In this document: positions 1 to 11,156 of the stretch, one piece after another | How the letters are laid out: each line of letters starts with the position of its first letter | Numbering within the stretch: position 1 is the first letter of the stretch | NCBI GenBank assembly: GCA_963995505.1 | Contig: OZ023186.1 | Coordinates: forward strand, 868,001 to 932,000 | Length of the DNA: 64,000 bases | Source: Hypericum androsaemum | Lineage: Eukaryota; Streptophyta; Magnoliopsida; Malpighiales; Hypericaceae | Direction: 5' to 3' | The notes under the pieces: model-generated | Databases searched by the model: none | Told to the model about the DNA's origin: nothing | The model's input: the letters and a program-made list of their open reading frames with translations, nothing else | Made by a program: the position numbers and the translations under genes

Positions 1-1615
1 CGGGCAGCTTCCATGGGGTAGTTGGGTCAAAATTGAAAGACACATGATGAGTTTTCTTGCAAACATTATCCCCTTTTGGATTTGAGACCATAACATCTGA
101 TCCAGCCATTTGTCTAGCAAGATCATGCATCAAATCATGCATTTTGCAAGTCTCTATATTGCCCAACCCGTCTCTTGTGACCTCTTGAAAGAAGGACATC
201 CATAGAAGATCCACAAAGTAGTCAAGACCAATGTCCTCTAGACATCGGGAGGTACTTTGTCGATTCAGGTATCCTTGCGACATCCAAAGAGTTATGAGCT
301 TTGGGACATTGATCACATGATCCTTGGGAAACAAGCAACAATAAGCAAAGCAATGCTTGAGGTAGGACGGCAAATGATCATAACTTATCTTAAGAATTGG
401 AAAGATGTTCCCCTGTTCTACTTCTCCAAGTTCCTTCATTGCAAAGGATGACCACTCATCAATCGTAGTTTTGAAGTACAACAAGCTCCCTATTGCTTTT
501 ATGGCTAATGGAACTCCCGAGCATTTTTTAACTATCCCCTCTCCAATCTCTTTGTGGATTCGACTCGGGACTTTCCCTTCATGGAATGCCATTTGTGCAA
601 ACAATAACCAAGAGTCGGCTTCGGACAAACCTTGCAAGTCATACGTTTCCATTGGACGTATCATCTTAGCTACATTAGCCAGACGAGTAGTGACAACGAT
701 CCTGCTTCCCATAGCACCACCAAGTAACAGATCTTTCAATTTAGTCCATTTTTCATAATCCTGGTTCCACACATCATCCAGTACTAGCAAGTACTTTTTC
801 CCATTAATCTTCTCATGGAGCATGTCAACTAAGACGTCCATCTCAATAGAGCCGCCTGTTTCCTTAGTGGAAGACCCTAAAATCTTCTTTACTATCGCCA
901 TCACATCAAAATCATCATCAGAGATACAAATCCATATTCTCAGCTCGAAATGTGCCTTGACTCTCTCATCTTGGAACACAAGTTGGGCCAAGGTTGTCTT
1001 TCCTAGCCCTCCAATCCCCACAATTGGAACAATCCCCACTTTCTCCTCGTAGTGATCGGACAATAGAAGCTGTACAATTGCATCCTTGTCACCCTCTCTC
1101 CCAACAACCACTTCAGAAGGATGGGAGTGAGTCTGCCGTCTCTCCTCAAGCACGACACACCTCTCCGGACGATGCTCCACCAGGCCGAAGTTCCGGCTGT
1201 CCGCTGCAATCCTATCCAGCCTAGTCCTCAAGTTTTTGATCCTATCAGCCATACTACGACGGAAGACAAGCTGGTTCGAGCTTGAGAAGAAAAGCCGTAC
1301 CTCTTTTGTCACCTTATTACCAGTCATCACTTTTCGCCGCAAAGCTTCATAGGAGAAATCATCCAGCAGATTCTCGGCATCGTTCATGGCCTCCTTGAGC
1401 CGGGTAAGCCAAACTCGGAGTCGGTGACTAGCCTCTGACTTGTCCTTCTCCTTCTCCTCGGCATCAAGAAGCACAGCTTGAATGGTGGAGACAGTACCTT
1501 GGATCATCTCGAACTCATCATTGACACCCCAAATCAGCCCGATCTCCTGGAGGATCTGGGAGCCCAAGGTGTTAAGGATTCCCTGCGCCACACCCAAGAG
1601 AAGTGTTTCGGCCAT
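1..1615 (-). CDS. CC-NB-ARC-LRR (CNL) disease resistance protein, RGA type; 3' end outside window
   Basis: The minus strand reads without a stop for 538 codons from ATG at 1615 to the window edge, with no intron needed. The start MAETLLLGVAQGI is typical of RGA-like CNLs. Seen in order: coiled coil with an EDVID-like segment (about residues 71-87), P-loop GIGGLGKTT (200-208), kinase 2 KYLLVLDDVW (274-283), RNBS-B GSRIVVTTR (303-311), GLPL as CSGVPLA (365-371), RNBS-D CFAYCCLFPKD (422-432) and MHD as KMHDLMHDLA (491-500). All nucleotide-binding motifs are intact, so the NB-ARC switch should work. The family acts as intracellular pathogen sensors. The LRR region is not in view, so integrity of the whole gene and its specificity are unknown. 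It lies head-to-tail with the NPF gene but is unrelated to it. Confidence 0.93.
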   Translation of the reverse strand, partial: MAETLLLGVAQGILNTLGSQILQEIGLIWGVNDEFEMIQGTVSTIQAVLLDAEEKEKDKSEASHRLRVWLTRLKEAMNDAENLLDDFSYEALRRKVMTGNKVTKEVRLFFSSSNQLVFRRSMADRIKNLRTRLDRIAADSRNFGLVEHRPERCVVLEERRQTHSHPSEVVVGREGDKDAIVQLLLSDHYEEKVGIVPIVGIGGLGKTTLAQLVFQDERVKAHFELRIWICISDDDFDVMAIVKKILGSSTKETGGSIEMDVLVDMLHEKINGKKYLLVLDDVWNQDYEKWTKLKDLLLGGAMGSRIVVTTRLANVAKMIRPMETYDLQGLSEADSWLLFAQMAFHEGKVPSRIHKEIGEGIVKKCSGVPLAIKAIGSLLYFKTTIDEWSSFAMKELGEVEQGNIFPILKISYDHLPSYLKHCFAYCCLFPKDHVINVPKLITLWMSQGYLNRQSTSRCLEDIGLDYFVDLLWMSFFQEVTRDGLGNIETCKMHDLMHDLARQMAGSDVMVSNPKGDNVCKKTHHVSFNFDPTTPWKLP

Positions 1616-2699
1616 TTTTCTTTTTTCTTTTTTTAGAAATACAGAGAAAAGGAGAGGTTCTTTCTTATTGCAAAAGTCAATGTTTGAGCAACTACATTAT
1701 TTTCAATATGTAATGCCCACATCGAGAGAGAGGGGTAGTTGGATAGGAGAATGGTAGGTTTTCATTATTTTGGATGTCAATGTCAGAATTTGCCTTGGGG
1801 GCAGCTTCAATGTTTACCATTAAATTAATGTTTGTTTTTTTAAGTAAATATTTTGCATACTGATGGCCTTTTGTCCTCTCTTACCCACTACGATGCAGTT
1901 CAACAACTATGTCGTGCAAGTGACAAAATGGACGAGGAGCCAAAACCGAAGGAATCCACGTAGGCCCAGATCGTGCAAGTGCAAACACGTGATAAAGACA
2001 GGAGCTTTACCCCCTTTTTTTACCGCCCATAGTTTGGTTTTTTTTCTTTTCTTTCGGGGTCGTTGATTTTTGGATATGTTGATTTGAGTATACGAACAAT
2101 TACTCTAGGGGCGATCCAACCATATTCCGAGTAGATCATTTGTTCATCGGTCTAGAACCGACAAATGTGTTTACCCAATCCAGCTTCAGTCACGAAAAAC
2201 TCAGAAATTTTAAAAAATTAAAAGCACGGTCATGAACGCCAAAGAGGTTCAAATTCTCTTTTTAAAAAATCCAATTTCGAAAATTATTTTTTGAACAAAT
2301 AAAAAAACACTCCAATCAATTCCTCTTCGATCCATTCCTTTTATAAATATTAAATATTTATTTGCGATTTTTTTGTCTCGAAAATTTGTTAACGCCATTA
2401 TTCTTTTGCCTAAGCCTCGAAATTACTCATCTCATATTAAAAATAACTTTTTGTTATACTCTCCGCCTCCATGTGAGGTTTCTCATCCTTTATCTCACCC
2501 CGGTCTATTTGAACTTTTACTCGCTTTAATGATAAAAAGGAAGAGTGATGATCTGATATTGGAGTAACAAATTCTAGTTATAAGTATAATAAAAAGAATT
2601 TGTACAAACAATGTGACAACTTATGTTTTATGGTAACATAAAAAAATTATGAAGAAAAGCAACCAAATTTATCTCGAGTACAATTGCTACCAAATCATT
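1616..2699. other. Intergenic: CNL promoter/5'UTR side and NPF 3' flank
   Basis: No gene recognised. Just upstream of the CNL start is a pyrimidine-rich stretch on the plus strand (purine-rich in the transcript), a likely 5' leader. The part from about 2180 to 2650 is AT-rich and should contain the NPF 3'UTR and terminator. The small open frames here have no recognisable domain. Confidence 0.6.
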
Positions 2700-4803
2700 T
2701 CATTTCAGAAAGTAACCATTCTTGTAATCCTCAGGTTTGGCATCCTCCTCCCCCTGAGGAGCATCTTTCTTGTACTTGTACCAGGAGGCCGAAACGATGT
2801 AGATGACGAAGTTGATGGCGCTAAGGACAGCCAGAAACCAGTAGAACAGGTCCAAGTTGACGGTGTTGAGGTTGTTCCCCTCGAGCCATCCGTGTCCACT
2901 TGGCGTGATCCGCTTGGTCACCGCGTTGATGACGTTGACGAATATGGTGCTCAGGAAGTAGCCAAAGGACATGGTCAGCCAGGTGAATGAGGTGGAGAGG
3001 GACCTCATTCCCGGGGGAGCTTCCTGGTAGAAGAATTCCAGCAGGCCGACCACTGTGAACATGTCTGCGATCCCGAAGATCCCGTATTGGAAGGCGAGCC
3101 AGAACAGGGTGACAGGGTTCGCCGGGTTCTTGATGGCCTTGTCCCTTCTGTAGACTTCGATGACAGCAGCCACTGACATGGAGATTATCGAGAGAACCAG
3201 GCCGACCCCGACGCGTTGGAGCTGTGTGATCCCGTTGGGGAGGCCGGTGATCCTGCGCGCGAATGGGACGAAGAGGAATTCGTAGATCGGTATGAGACAG
3301 AACATGAAGGCCAGAGGGATCACGGGGATCGACGCCACCGGGAACTTGTAGCTGCCTATGTAAGGGTCCATGAACATCCCCTGGATTACCGAGAATGTTT
3401 GCAGCTGAGCCATGCATGTGTTCATAATGACTGTGCTCAGGATTATAGGGAGCATCTTTGTCAGGATCTTCACTTCCTCTACTTGTGTCACTGTGCATAC
3501 TTTCCAGGGATCAGGCCCTGCTTCTTGTCTCAGGATCGCCGCTTTGTCCAGCGTTCTGCTTCGAATCGACATAGAAACTCGTTACTTGATCAAATTGGAA
3601 TATGCAGTATGATTAATTTAAACTAGGGAGATGCAAGATCACCTTAGCTGGTCAGAGTGTTGGATTCTCTCTTCTGCTGCGTCTCTCAACGAGTCATCGA
3701 TCTCAAACAACTCGTCTGGATTCTCCGGAACTGGTAGGTTTCTGTTTTGAAAAGCCACCACCATAACCTGACTGATCTTCACAAGAGGGCTGTCTCCGCG
3801 AGGTTGGAAGCGGTAAAATGGCTTCCCACAGCCCAGAACAATGTAACCCAAAAGGGTACCAATTGTTCCGATCAGGAATCCCAAGTACCATCCTTTGTTC
3901 ATGCTAACCCAGACAATGACAGTGACTCCAACCATGGATCCAGTAGTTGAGCTCAACAGGAACCAGTTATAGAAACTTGCAATTGCACCTTCCTTCTTTT
4001 CGTTCCGATCGAATTGGTCACCCCCAAGTGCAGGTAGAGCTCCTTTGACTCCACCTGTGCCTAGTGCAAGTATGCAAAGGGAGCCATAGAACATGAGCCC
4101 TTGCCCTGAATTGACACAGCTCGGCTTCCCGCAATCTTCAGGCTGCAAGTCTTTGGACCAAGCTTGAATTGTAACCATAGTGAGTCCCTGTCAGGAAAAA
4201 AGATCAAGAGATCAACGGTCGGACAACTATGCCTACAAAACATGATTGCAGGTGACCCACCCTACGGTTTTCCGAAAAGGATTCGAGTGAAAAGACTTAC
4301 CACGACTTCGATTGCACCGAAAATGAGGCAAGTATAGAGCTTGTTCAGGTAAGTGTCAGCAATGAAGCCTCCCAGGATGGACAGCAAGAAAGATGAGCCC
4401 ATGAAATTTGTGAGAACGTTTGCACCATTGGAGTTGTGGAAGTACATGACGTGGGTGAAGTAGATTACAAAGCTCACCATGTTTGCTACATATCCCATAT
4501 TCTCCAGGCTTCCCAATGCTACAAAAAAGAAAGAAACCAGAGAAACAAACAACCAAACACAAGTAAGCAAATCGGACAATATCGAGTTCGAGTCCTAGGA
4601 ATGAAGGTGCCCGACTATAAAAGAAACTTCCAGCCTGACCAAACTGGTGAAGTTTAAATGCACTTACCAAACAGGAAAGTGCAAGCACGGAATCCACCTT
4701 TCTTCTCAATTTTGCCCTGAAATCAAATAAGCCAAGTTGTTCAAAAAAAAAGCAATTGAAAGTACTACACGAAAATCAAATACAGGTTAATAGGACTTGC
4801 CAT
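2700..4803 (-). CDS. NPF (NRT1/PTR family) proton-coupled transporter, five coding exons
   Basis: Exons on the minus strand: 4801-4803 (ATG only), 4668-4716, 4301-4518, 3643-4187 and 2700-3555. They sum to 1671 nt, 556 residues plus stop, a normal NPF length. Introns 2-4 are GT-AG; the first would use a GC donor (GCAAGT). Family marks: GGFRACTF at the start of TM1, NFMGSSFLLSILGGFIADTY, LGTGGVKGALPALGGDQFD, the central hydrophilic loop ending in LDKAAIL, then VTQVEEVKILTKMLPI, and a C-terminal half with FFYQEAPPGMRS. NPF proteins move nitrate, peptides, hormones or glucosides across the plasma membrane or tonoplast; the substrate cannot be told here. The usual TM1 ExxE[RK] motif is not evident (LGSLENMG instead). 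Resemblance is to NPF4-like proteins, but the clade assignment is tentative. If the ATG-only exon is wrong, the start would need another upstream exon. Confidence 0.9.
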
Positions 4804-4881
4804 TGTGCAAAAGCTAAGAAGCTGTAGTATTTGCTTCTTCTAGTGAATGCTGATGTGAAAATCAGAGACGGGATCCAATTG

Positions 4882-4902
4882 CATTTATAGTTCCATTTTA
4901 TA
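4882..4902 (-). promoter_or_regulatory. TATA boxes of the NPF gene
   Basis: On the minus strand TATAAAAT (4895-4902) and TATAAATG (4882-4889) lie about 80-100 nt upstream of the proposed ATG at 4803. Transcription starting about 30 nt downstream would give a leader of roughly 50-60 nt, which supports the proposed start. Confidence 0.5.
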
Positions 4903-5340
4903 GAGTAACAACTATTCCAAAGAAAATACCATTAGTCGTCACTTACATGTATTATTCCTCACTTTAGACTATTCCACTTCTCCACGATGAAGAGTGTTTG
5001 TTCATATCTTGCCTCCAATCCATCTGTCGATGTTAGAACCGGACGAAAAGTAGCATATTCTTCAATTCAAATGAAGAAAAATGTGATCAAAACAAGAACA
5101 AGGACATTTTGCCAATAAGAACGGGAAATCTTGGTCAGACAAGTGTGTGTGTGACTGGAGTCTTCCTTTACCTTGTCATGTCCAATTCTTTGTTCCAAGA
5201 TTTGGCTTGTACGAAAGTTACAAACCTGTGTCTGAATTCTGACCTCGTATCTCGCCGTTCTACCTCCTGGTCATGCCTGCTTTATCCCAAGAATTTGTCT
5301 GAGCTGTGCTTGTTCGTTTTTCTTCAGGTTAGGAGGTTGA
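4903..5340. other. Intergenic, upstream of the NPF gene
   Basis: No gene, repeat or element boundary recognised. It should contain the upstream part of the NPF promoter. The 78-codon plus-strand frame at 5109-5345 has no family signature. Confidence 0.5.
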
Positions 5341-5760
5341 TTTAGGTCTCGACTTTGAATTCTGGAAATACCTTGTGAAACTAGGTGGAGAGTCTTGAAT
5401 TTGACTTAGTCGGGTAAAAATCAATTCATAAAAATAAATTTAATTAAAAAAAGTAGTTTTGAAAGATAAGAAAAGTATATAAATACCAAATAGTTTCGTC
5501 TATGTTAGCGGGTTTTCCACTCCTACATCAGGAATATAAAAGGACAAGCCTGGCAACAATTTGCAAAGAGACATCCTCGAAGATGCTGTCCAACTTGGAG
5601 GTTTCCTCCTTGTTCTCCTTACCACAGGCGTAATTTCATTGACTTGGGATCATACCACTCTTTGTCTCCTCACTTCCATTATCAATCCAATCGCACAATA
5701 GCCATGTGAGCAATATTAAACAAGGTGGATTACTAGTCTACAGAAGTTTCCTCCTTGTTC
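5341..5760. repeat. Array-shared repeat block, possibly the 5' end of a copia remnant
   Basis: This stretch recurs at about 20000-20470 and 42060-42540, where it directly adjoins minus-strand copia gag remnants. It is absent from the corresponding place before Cys5 (about 61 kb). It therefore looks like an inserted piece, perhaps the 5' end of the copia relic, not ancestral array sequence. A direct repeat TTTCCTCCTTGTT occurs near 5607 and 5750. No coding content seen. Confidence 0.4.
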
Positions 5761-7127
5761 TCATCTATATCTTCACGCTAATCATCTTCTTCCACACAGC
5801 ATTATGGCGATCAAAAGTTTCAAAAATTTGAACAAGTAGGTCGCATGGTTAAAGCAGATGTGAACAAGAAAGACGGCATTTGATCAAGCAAATGTTTCCA
5901 AAGACGACCAGTTCTTCGTTCATAATTTGTCAGATGCGAGTTATGCCACATTCAGATGCAACCAATTTCACTGAGTACATCAAATAAAAGTGGTACGTCC
6001 CATATAATAAGTAGAGCTTGTACAAGTTCCAAACAGAGATTATTGGTGAGAGTTAGATCCCCTGCTAGAAGAGAAGGTTCTCCTCAAATACAGTGGAGGA
6101 AACATGTAACGGGTTATAAAGAGATGTCCATAACATAGATTGTTGATTCAACCATTGTCAAGTACACATTGTTCACAGAATCACAGTTTAAGCAATTCCC
6201 AAACTTACATAGAACCCATATCTAGAGAATACTATCTGCACACATGTTATGTGGAAGTTGGAACTACGGTCTTCTGAATGATTTATTTTGGACCATCATC
6301 TTCCAGCAGTTCAAGCTGTATAAAAATTGAGAAACCTGAGTTAAAAGCATGTCTCAGAACCACAAACAAAATCTGCCAGCCATAACCATGCATCGAAAAT
6401 GAATAACAACTTGTCCCAAAACCAACAGAATTGTGTTCAAGACACTACCATCAAGCTTGAACCTAGTTAGTTCTCCTAGCTAGTAACCAAGATAAGACTT
6501 TCAAATATATCCCACAGCAACTTTGATCAGCAAAGCAATTTATTCTAGGCCTTGAGGATTATGCAGAGCTCCAAAGTTGCTTCAAGGTAATATAACAAAA
6601 AAAAAACACAAATTTGAAGAATGACAAGGCCTTTAAAGCTCCAAGTTGGTTCACTGCTTGGAGAAGAAGTTGGTCACCACAGAAAGACTAAACAGTTCAG
6701 GAGTACAAAGTTCAGCACTCAATATCAAATTAAACAACATAACTTCCAAGCCAGTAATCCAAGACCTGAGATACCCAGTTTCCTGTGACCAAACAGAACC
6801 CTAAAGTCCAAACATGCAACACAACTGAACATAGGACAATGTATCATCTATTTTAAGACCATAAATCACACACTAATGTAATAAGAGTTTACATTCTTTC
6901 TTTTTTCCACAATTTTAGTTCATCTATAAATCAAAGTGATTCAAAAAGGTTGTCAGCGTCCGCTCACTATTTTAAAGATGGCATTAAACCACGATTTTGA
7001 TTTTTAGAAGTCATTAGATGTCTAAAAGGACATAAAAATGATTGACAATTTTCTAACCCACCGTTGTATGCAGCTAAACATCAAGAGACACATACTTCTT
7101 CTCAAGAAACAGCAGTTACTAACCGAG
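5761..7127 (-). repeat. Downstream/3' flank of Cys1, duplicated with each cystatin
   Basis: Non-coding sequence found four times in the window (also about 20480-21628, 42560-45945 around a solo LTR, and 61070-62433). It always lies 3' of a cystatin on the minus strand and is conserved well enough to align by eye. A TTTTATACAG acceptor-like site near 6320 (minus) hints at a 3'UTR intron, but this is inference. Confidence 0.55.
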
Positions 7128-7815
7128 CTAAGCGCTGGATTCCGAAGGGACATCGCCAATGAGCTTGAACTCCTGAACCTCCTTAAAGTTCTGCCATGGC
7201 TTCTCCCACACTTTAGCTTCATACACCTTAGTGAGATCGCCCTCCTTCACCTCAATGGTAATATAGTAGACCGTACCAGACACCACCTGCTGCTTCACAT
7301 TCACCACTTTCTTAAAGTCGAGCAAAGAATTCTGCACCGAACCCAACACAAATTCAGCTTCGGCAAACAACCACACTTACAAAAGACCAAATAAAGCAAC
7401 AAACCTGGTCCATTTTCTTCTGAACTAAGTTTTACCCAAAAACACAAACTTTCTAAAGGGACCAACTTGGAGCCTATCCCCTCAAGAACCAATAAAACGA
7501 AACCCAGAACACCAATGAGAAAATCTTGAGAAACCACGAAAAGGGCATCACCCCAACCTCACGAAAAGACCAAATAAAGCAACAGACTTGGGTTCATTTT
7601 CTTCTAAACTGAGATTGACCCAAAAACACTCTCTCCAAAGGGACAAACCCAGACCCAGAACAAAAAGGGAAAATCTTGAAAGCCAGGAAACCAAAAACCA
7701 ATTAATTCAAACCCAGACGATAAAGTTTCGATCTTTGCCTCTTCTAAAAGCAACCCGGAAATCTCAAACCTTTAACACATTACTTCAACAAAAAACCAAA
7801 AAGAACCTCTTTTTT
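7128..7815 (-). pseudogene. Phytocystatin copy Cys1, exon 2 only (5' truncated)
   Basis: Exon 2 (7128-7331 after a GCAG acceptor) is open and encodes 67 residues with the inhibitory loop QQVVSG (QxVxG) and the second hairpin EKPWQNF (Pro-Trp), ending VPSESSA. Phytocystatins inhibit papain-like cysteine proteases. Intron sequence follows to about 7815, where the copy is cut and fused to intron sequence of prenyltransferase PT-A, so exon 1 (start codon, LARFAV motif) is gone. It is almost identical to Cys3 at 27.7 kb. Not expected to make protein. Confidence 0.85.
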
Positions 7816-9741
7816 GTTATCGAGGATTAATATACAGAATCTATGTACTTATATATTGACAGGTTGTTTTGAAAATGTTTGGATAGGGCTTACTTGGGAA
7901 GAACGTGCATGGAGAGCCCAGAATTGCTCAAGTGGTCTTTCCTACCAACGGCAGTGGCGACTCTTGTTGCTGTGTTAAGTACATCAGCATTCAACTCTGC
8001 CCACAACCAACTCCATGACATCGAAATAGATAAGTATACGACAGAGTTGTTTGACTCGTTTTATAACCGGAAGAATTTCATCTTTTGGGTTGAATATGAA
8101 CCCAAGTTATTGACAATTTTTAATTAATTTATAGGATCAACAAACCCGACTTGGTTTTAGCATCAGGGGATCTGCCACTGGGACTGGCTTGGTCGCTAGT
8201 GATGAGCTATGTGATAATAGGAATATTGGCTTTGGCATTTGTTCAGTCCAAAATCTTAATGGCTTGCGTTTGCATCAAATTCTTCTCTATATACATATAC
8301 AACGCTCCTCCAGTTAGGCTCAAGAGAACTTCCGTTGGTGCAATTTTCAGTGCCTCGGTAAGTATATATTTTTGGGTTAAAAACACTTAGGTACTCTGTG
8401 TTATTAGAAATAGATACTTTACCCCCTGTGTTATGAAAATACCCAAAAAAGACCCCGTGTTTACAAAAAAAATTGAAGTAACTTAGTGAAAAGTCGATTA
8501 TGCCCTCCCTACTTTCTCTCATACTTTCCTGCCGGTCACCGCCATTTTTCCCGGCCACCAACACTCCCTTTACTGCTACCACGTCGTTTCGCCATGGCCC
8601 CAATTCATGTACTTAGCCTCCCACCTCACCTCCTCTTTAGAAATTTAGACCAAAGTGATAAGAAAAGGCTACAACAATATGAATCACGTCTTTGTCCCTG
8701 ATTAATGGTGTATAAGTCTGTACTAGTGATGCTTCGTTTCCAACCCTTTTAACTTTGATGGATTCTCATTCTCATTAGGGTGTTGGTTGACGGGGAAAAA
8801 AACAGGGACGACCCACGAGAAGTATGAGGGAAGGATAGAGGGTATAATCATCTTTTCAGTAAGTTACTTCATGTTTTCTTTAAAACACAGGGTCTTTTTT
8901 GGGTATTCTCATAACACAGGGGTAAAATGTCTATTTCTAATAGCACAGGGTACCTAAGTGTCTTTAACCCTATATTTTTCTTATACTATGAAATCTTACG
9001 CGGGAGACTTTATAACTGGTATTTTCTCTAGTCGTTTAATTTGTTAATAGAACTCCGAATTGAGATGTTATTAATATGTTGTTGTTTCTTATATGTATTG
9101 GATTAGGATTTATAATGTTGTTTGATTTTGTGCAGGTGTGGACACTTATGAACAATTTCGCTGGTATGGTGCTGCAAGACACATTTTAAGACTTCCTTTC
9201 CGATTGAGGTGCTTCGCTGTTACTGTATAAACACGTGGTGTTTTGGAGATATTCTAATTTTTTTCGAAAGTATGAATATAAAATTTATCCAATTATTAAG
9301 AAAACAAATTAAATTTTTTAAAAAAAGTGGAGACATCTTCCCCAAGTATAAAGTATGTCTCATAGCCGCTGAACTTACATTTTACTAATTTTGTCTAAGA
9401 TAGGTAATAATAATTTGCGAAAAGTCAATAATCAAATCCCTCTCATTTCATTTGGGTCCCACTGCAGGCCTTACGGCTCCCATTAGTCATCAAGGAGAAT
9501 TCATAAGGAGTCATGGCATTTAAGCCGAGCGCAAAAAAATAGGACTTCCAATAAAATTACTCTAAGTAATCCGATCAATTCGCAAGTGGCTGTTTTAATT
9601 TAGCCAAAAATCTAGAATTTGAGGATGGGACATCCTCGTTTAATGAAGCCTGGGTTCACTATGCAGGGAGACAGCCAAGTGTTCTACAAATTTCTGTGGA
9701 AGCTCCTTGATGCAGAGTGGGCAATATTTCCTTTTATTTAA
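7816..9741 (+). pseudogene. UbiA prenyltransferase copy PT-A, truncated and internally deleted
   Basis: It retains exon 3 (7887-8033), exon 4 (8135-8357), exon 5 (9136-9208) and exon 10 (9667-9741, ending in TAA), all nearly identical to PT-B. Exons 1-2 were lost at the Cys1 fusion near 7815. Exons 6-9 are missing because intron 5 sequence (near 9385) joins directly to intron 9 sequence. Exon 5 is 1 nt short (GCTGGTATGG against GCTGCGTATGG), a frameshift. The first Asp-rich motif NQLHDIEID survives; the second (KDLPDVEGD) is deleted. A 597-bp MITE sits in intron 4. Not functional. Confidence 0.9.
8374..8970. mobile_element. MULE-type MITE in PT-A intron 4 (9-bp TSD)
   Basis: 597-bp insertion flanked by the direct repeat TATATTTTT (8365-8373 and 8971-8979). 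It starts GGGTTAAAAACACTTAGG and ends with the inverse of GGGTTAAAGACACTTAGG; the inverted arms match for well over 100 bp. PT-B intron 4 (35516 onward) is the empty site with one TSD copy. A 9-bp TSD and long TIRs indicate a non-autonomous Mutator-like element. Confidence 0.9.
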
Positions 9742-9748
9742 GAAGAAG

Positions 9749-10228
9749 GAGTCTAGATTGAGTGGGGACTAAAAAAAATTTGTCCACAGGTAGGGACTAC
9801 ATTTTGGGCCGTCAGATTTGATTATCTTTAAATTTGATGGTCAATAACATATCAGGTGTTATTGGTTTGCATGTGAAGTAATATTGGTTTGGAAGACGCT
9901 GGTTTACATATGAAGTGATATTGGTTTGCATGTGAAGTGATATTGGTTTGCATGTGTAGTGATATTGGTTTGAGTTAGTCCCCACGGTTGGGGACTACTC
10001 AAGTCCCCACCAAATCCACCCTCGAGAAGTGCAAAAACATCTGGATACGCTCCTCATTGTACAGCTTGATTAATTGGATCGTTTCTTTGTGGATTGTGAT
10101 AAAAAACTTTTGTCGATGTGGTTCCGGATATTCCTTTATCATTTCGTCCAACAAGAAGATTATTACAATTATCCATTTTTTCTTTCTTCAGGGTTCTCCT
10201 TCTTTGATCAAATACTATACTAGCTCCA
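9749..10228. mobile_element. Insertion after PT-A with a 22-bp tandem repeat
   Basis: PT-B has no counterpart: its sequence passes directly from the exon 10 end to the GTAATTACCAGCG segment found here at 10229. The first part (about 9755-10018) has short inverted ends (GAGTGGGGACT and its inverse AGTCCCCACC) and several copies of a unit near GTGATATTGGTTTGCATGTG at 9885-9970, so it is probably a MITE. The rest (10019-10228) is unidentified. Confidence 0.55.
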
Positions 10229-10431
10229 AAGTAATTACCAGCGAACCCATACAAAGGTCCACAGAACTTGACGAAAGTTTGACCGATTTGTATTATACCA
10301 CGAATAAGGCAAATTCCGATAGTCTTTCCTTTTCTTATACATTTGCTATCTAGAAACTAGAGTTTGTATTGAATTTTAATGTTTTCTTAAATTCCGAGTA
10401 TTACCTAGTCTCTAGCTGTATTCTACTTTTT

Positions 10432-11156
10432 TTTTGAATATCGGAGGCCAACACGGACCAGCAACACCATTCAGAGAAATTCCTCATAATTATGAGAATA
10501 AGGCTATCGATGCAAGGCACCCGATGTTCAAATATGAACTTGTTACGAGTCCACCACACATTCCAAATATAAGCAGCTAGTAGGATATACCACAATTTCT
10601 CAAGGAAAGCACCCTCAACCAAACCTAACCAATCATCCAGAAGCCTGAATGCAAAACCCCCCAGCACACCAACTAACACCGATTAGGTTGAGTAGATGAT
10701 ATAATGCCCTCAAGGAAAACATACACCGGAGAAAAAGGTAATTGGAAGACTCCACTTCTTGGTTACGTAGGGGGCAACCCGATACGAAATAGATTATCAC
10801 AAGTTTTAAGCTTTCCTTGTAAGGCCATCCACAGAAAGTGACTCACTTTGGGAGAGATGAGCTTACCAGATAGTTCTGTAACACCGGGGGGAGGAGATAG
10901 TGAAACCCTTGAATAACAACTCATAAAGATTATGCACCGAGAAGCCATTAAACTGATCCGGGTACCAGGCAATTTTATCCGGTTCCAAAGAGGAAATGCG
11001 ATAACCAGAGAAAACATGACTAAAAACAAGTTCCGTCGCCAATTCTAACTCCACCCGCCATCCCCATTAGAATGACTCCAAAGGTCGCAAACTCGGGCCT
11101 CTTTATCATGAGCAAGTGAGAAAAGCCTTGGGAAAAGATTGCAAAGAGGTTCAGAA
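10432..11156 (-). mobile_element. LINE (L1-type) ORF2 3' fragment, copy A, left part
   Basis: Minus-strand frames contain the C-terminal zinc-binding RT region PKVSHFLWMALQGKLKTCD, followed by AAYIWNVWWTRNKFIFEH, typical of plant L1 ORF2 ends. A poly(A) remnant (a T run on plus at 10432-10440) marks the 3' end. It is broken at 11156 by the copia element and resumes at 17607. The same LINE insertion is at 38042-39487. Confidence 0.8.

Noticed and set aside
405..1224. Plus-strand frames of 76-117 codons
   Set aside because: They are antisense to the CNL gene, whose minus-strand frame is open throughout and has all NB-ARC motifs.
2649..3626. Several long frames on both strands (to 225 codons)
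   Set aside because: Shadows of the GC-rich last exon of the NPF gene; no domains.
7879..8127. An 82-codon frame starting MDRAYLGRTCMES as an independent gene
   Set aside because: Its first residues are intron sequence before the exon 3 acceptor; it is prenyltransferase exon 3 reading into intron 3.
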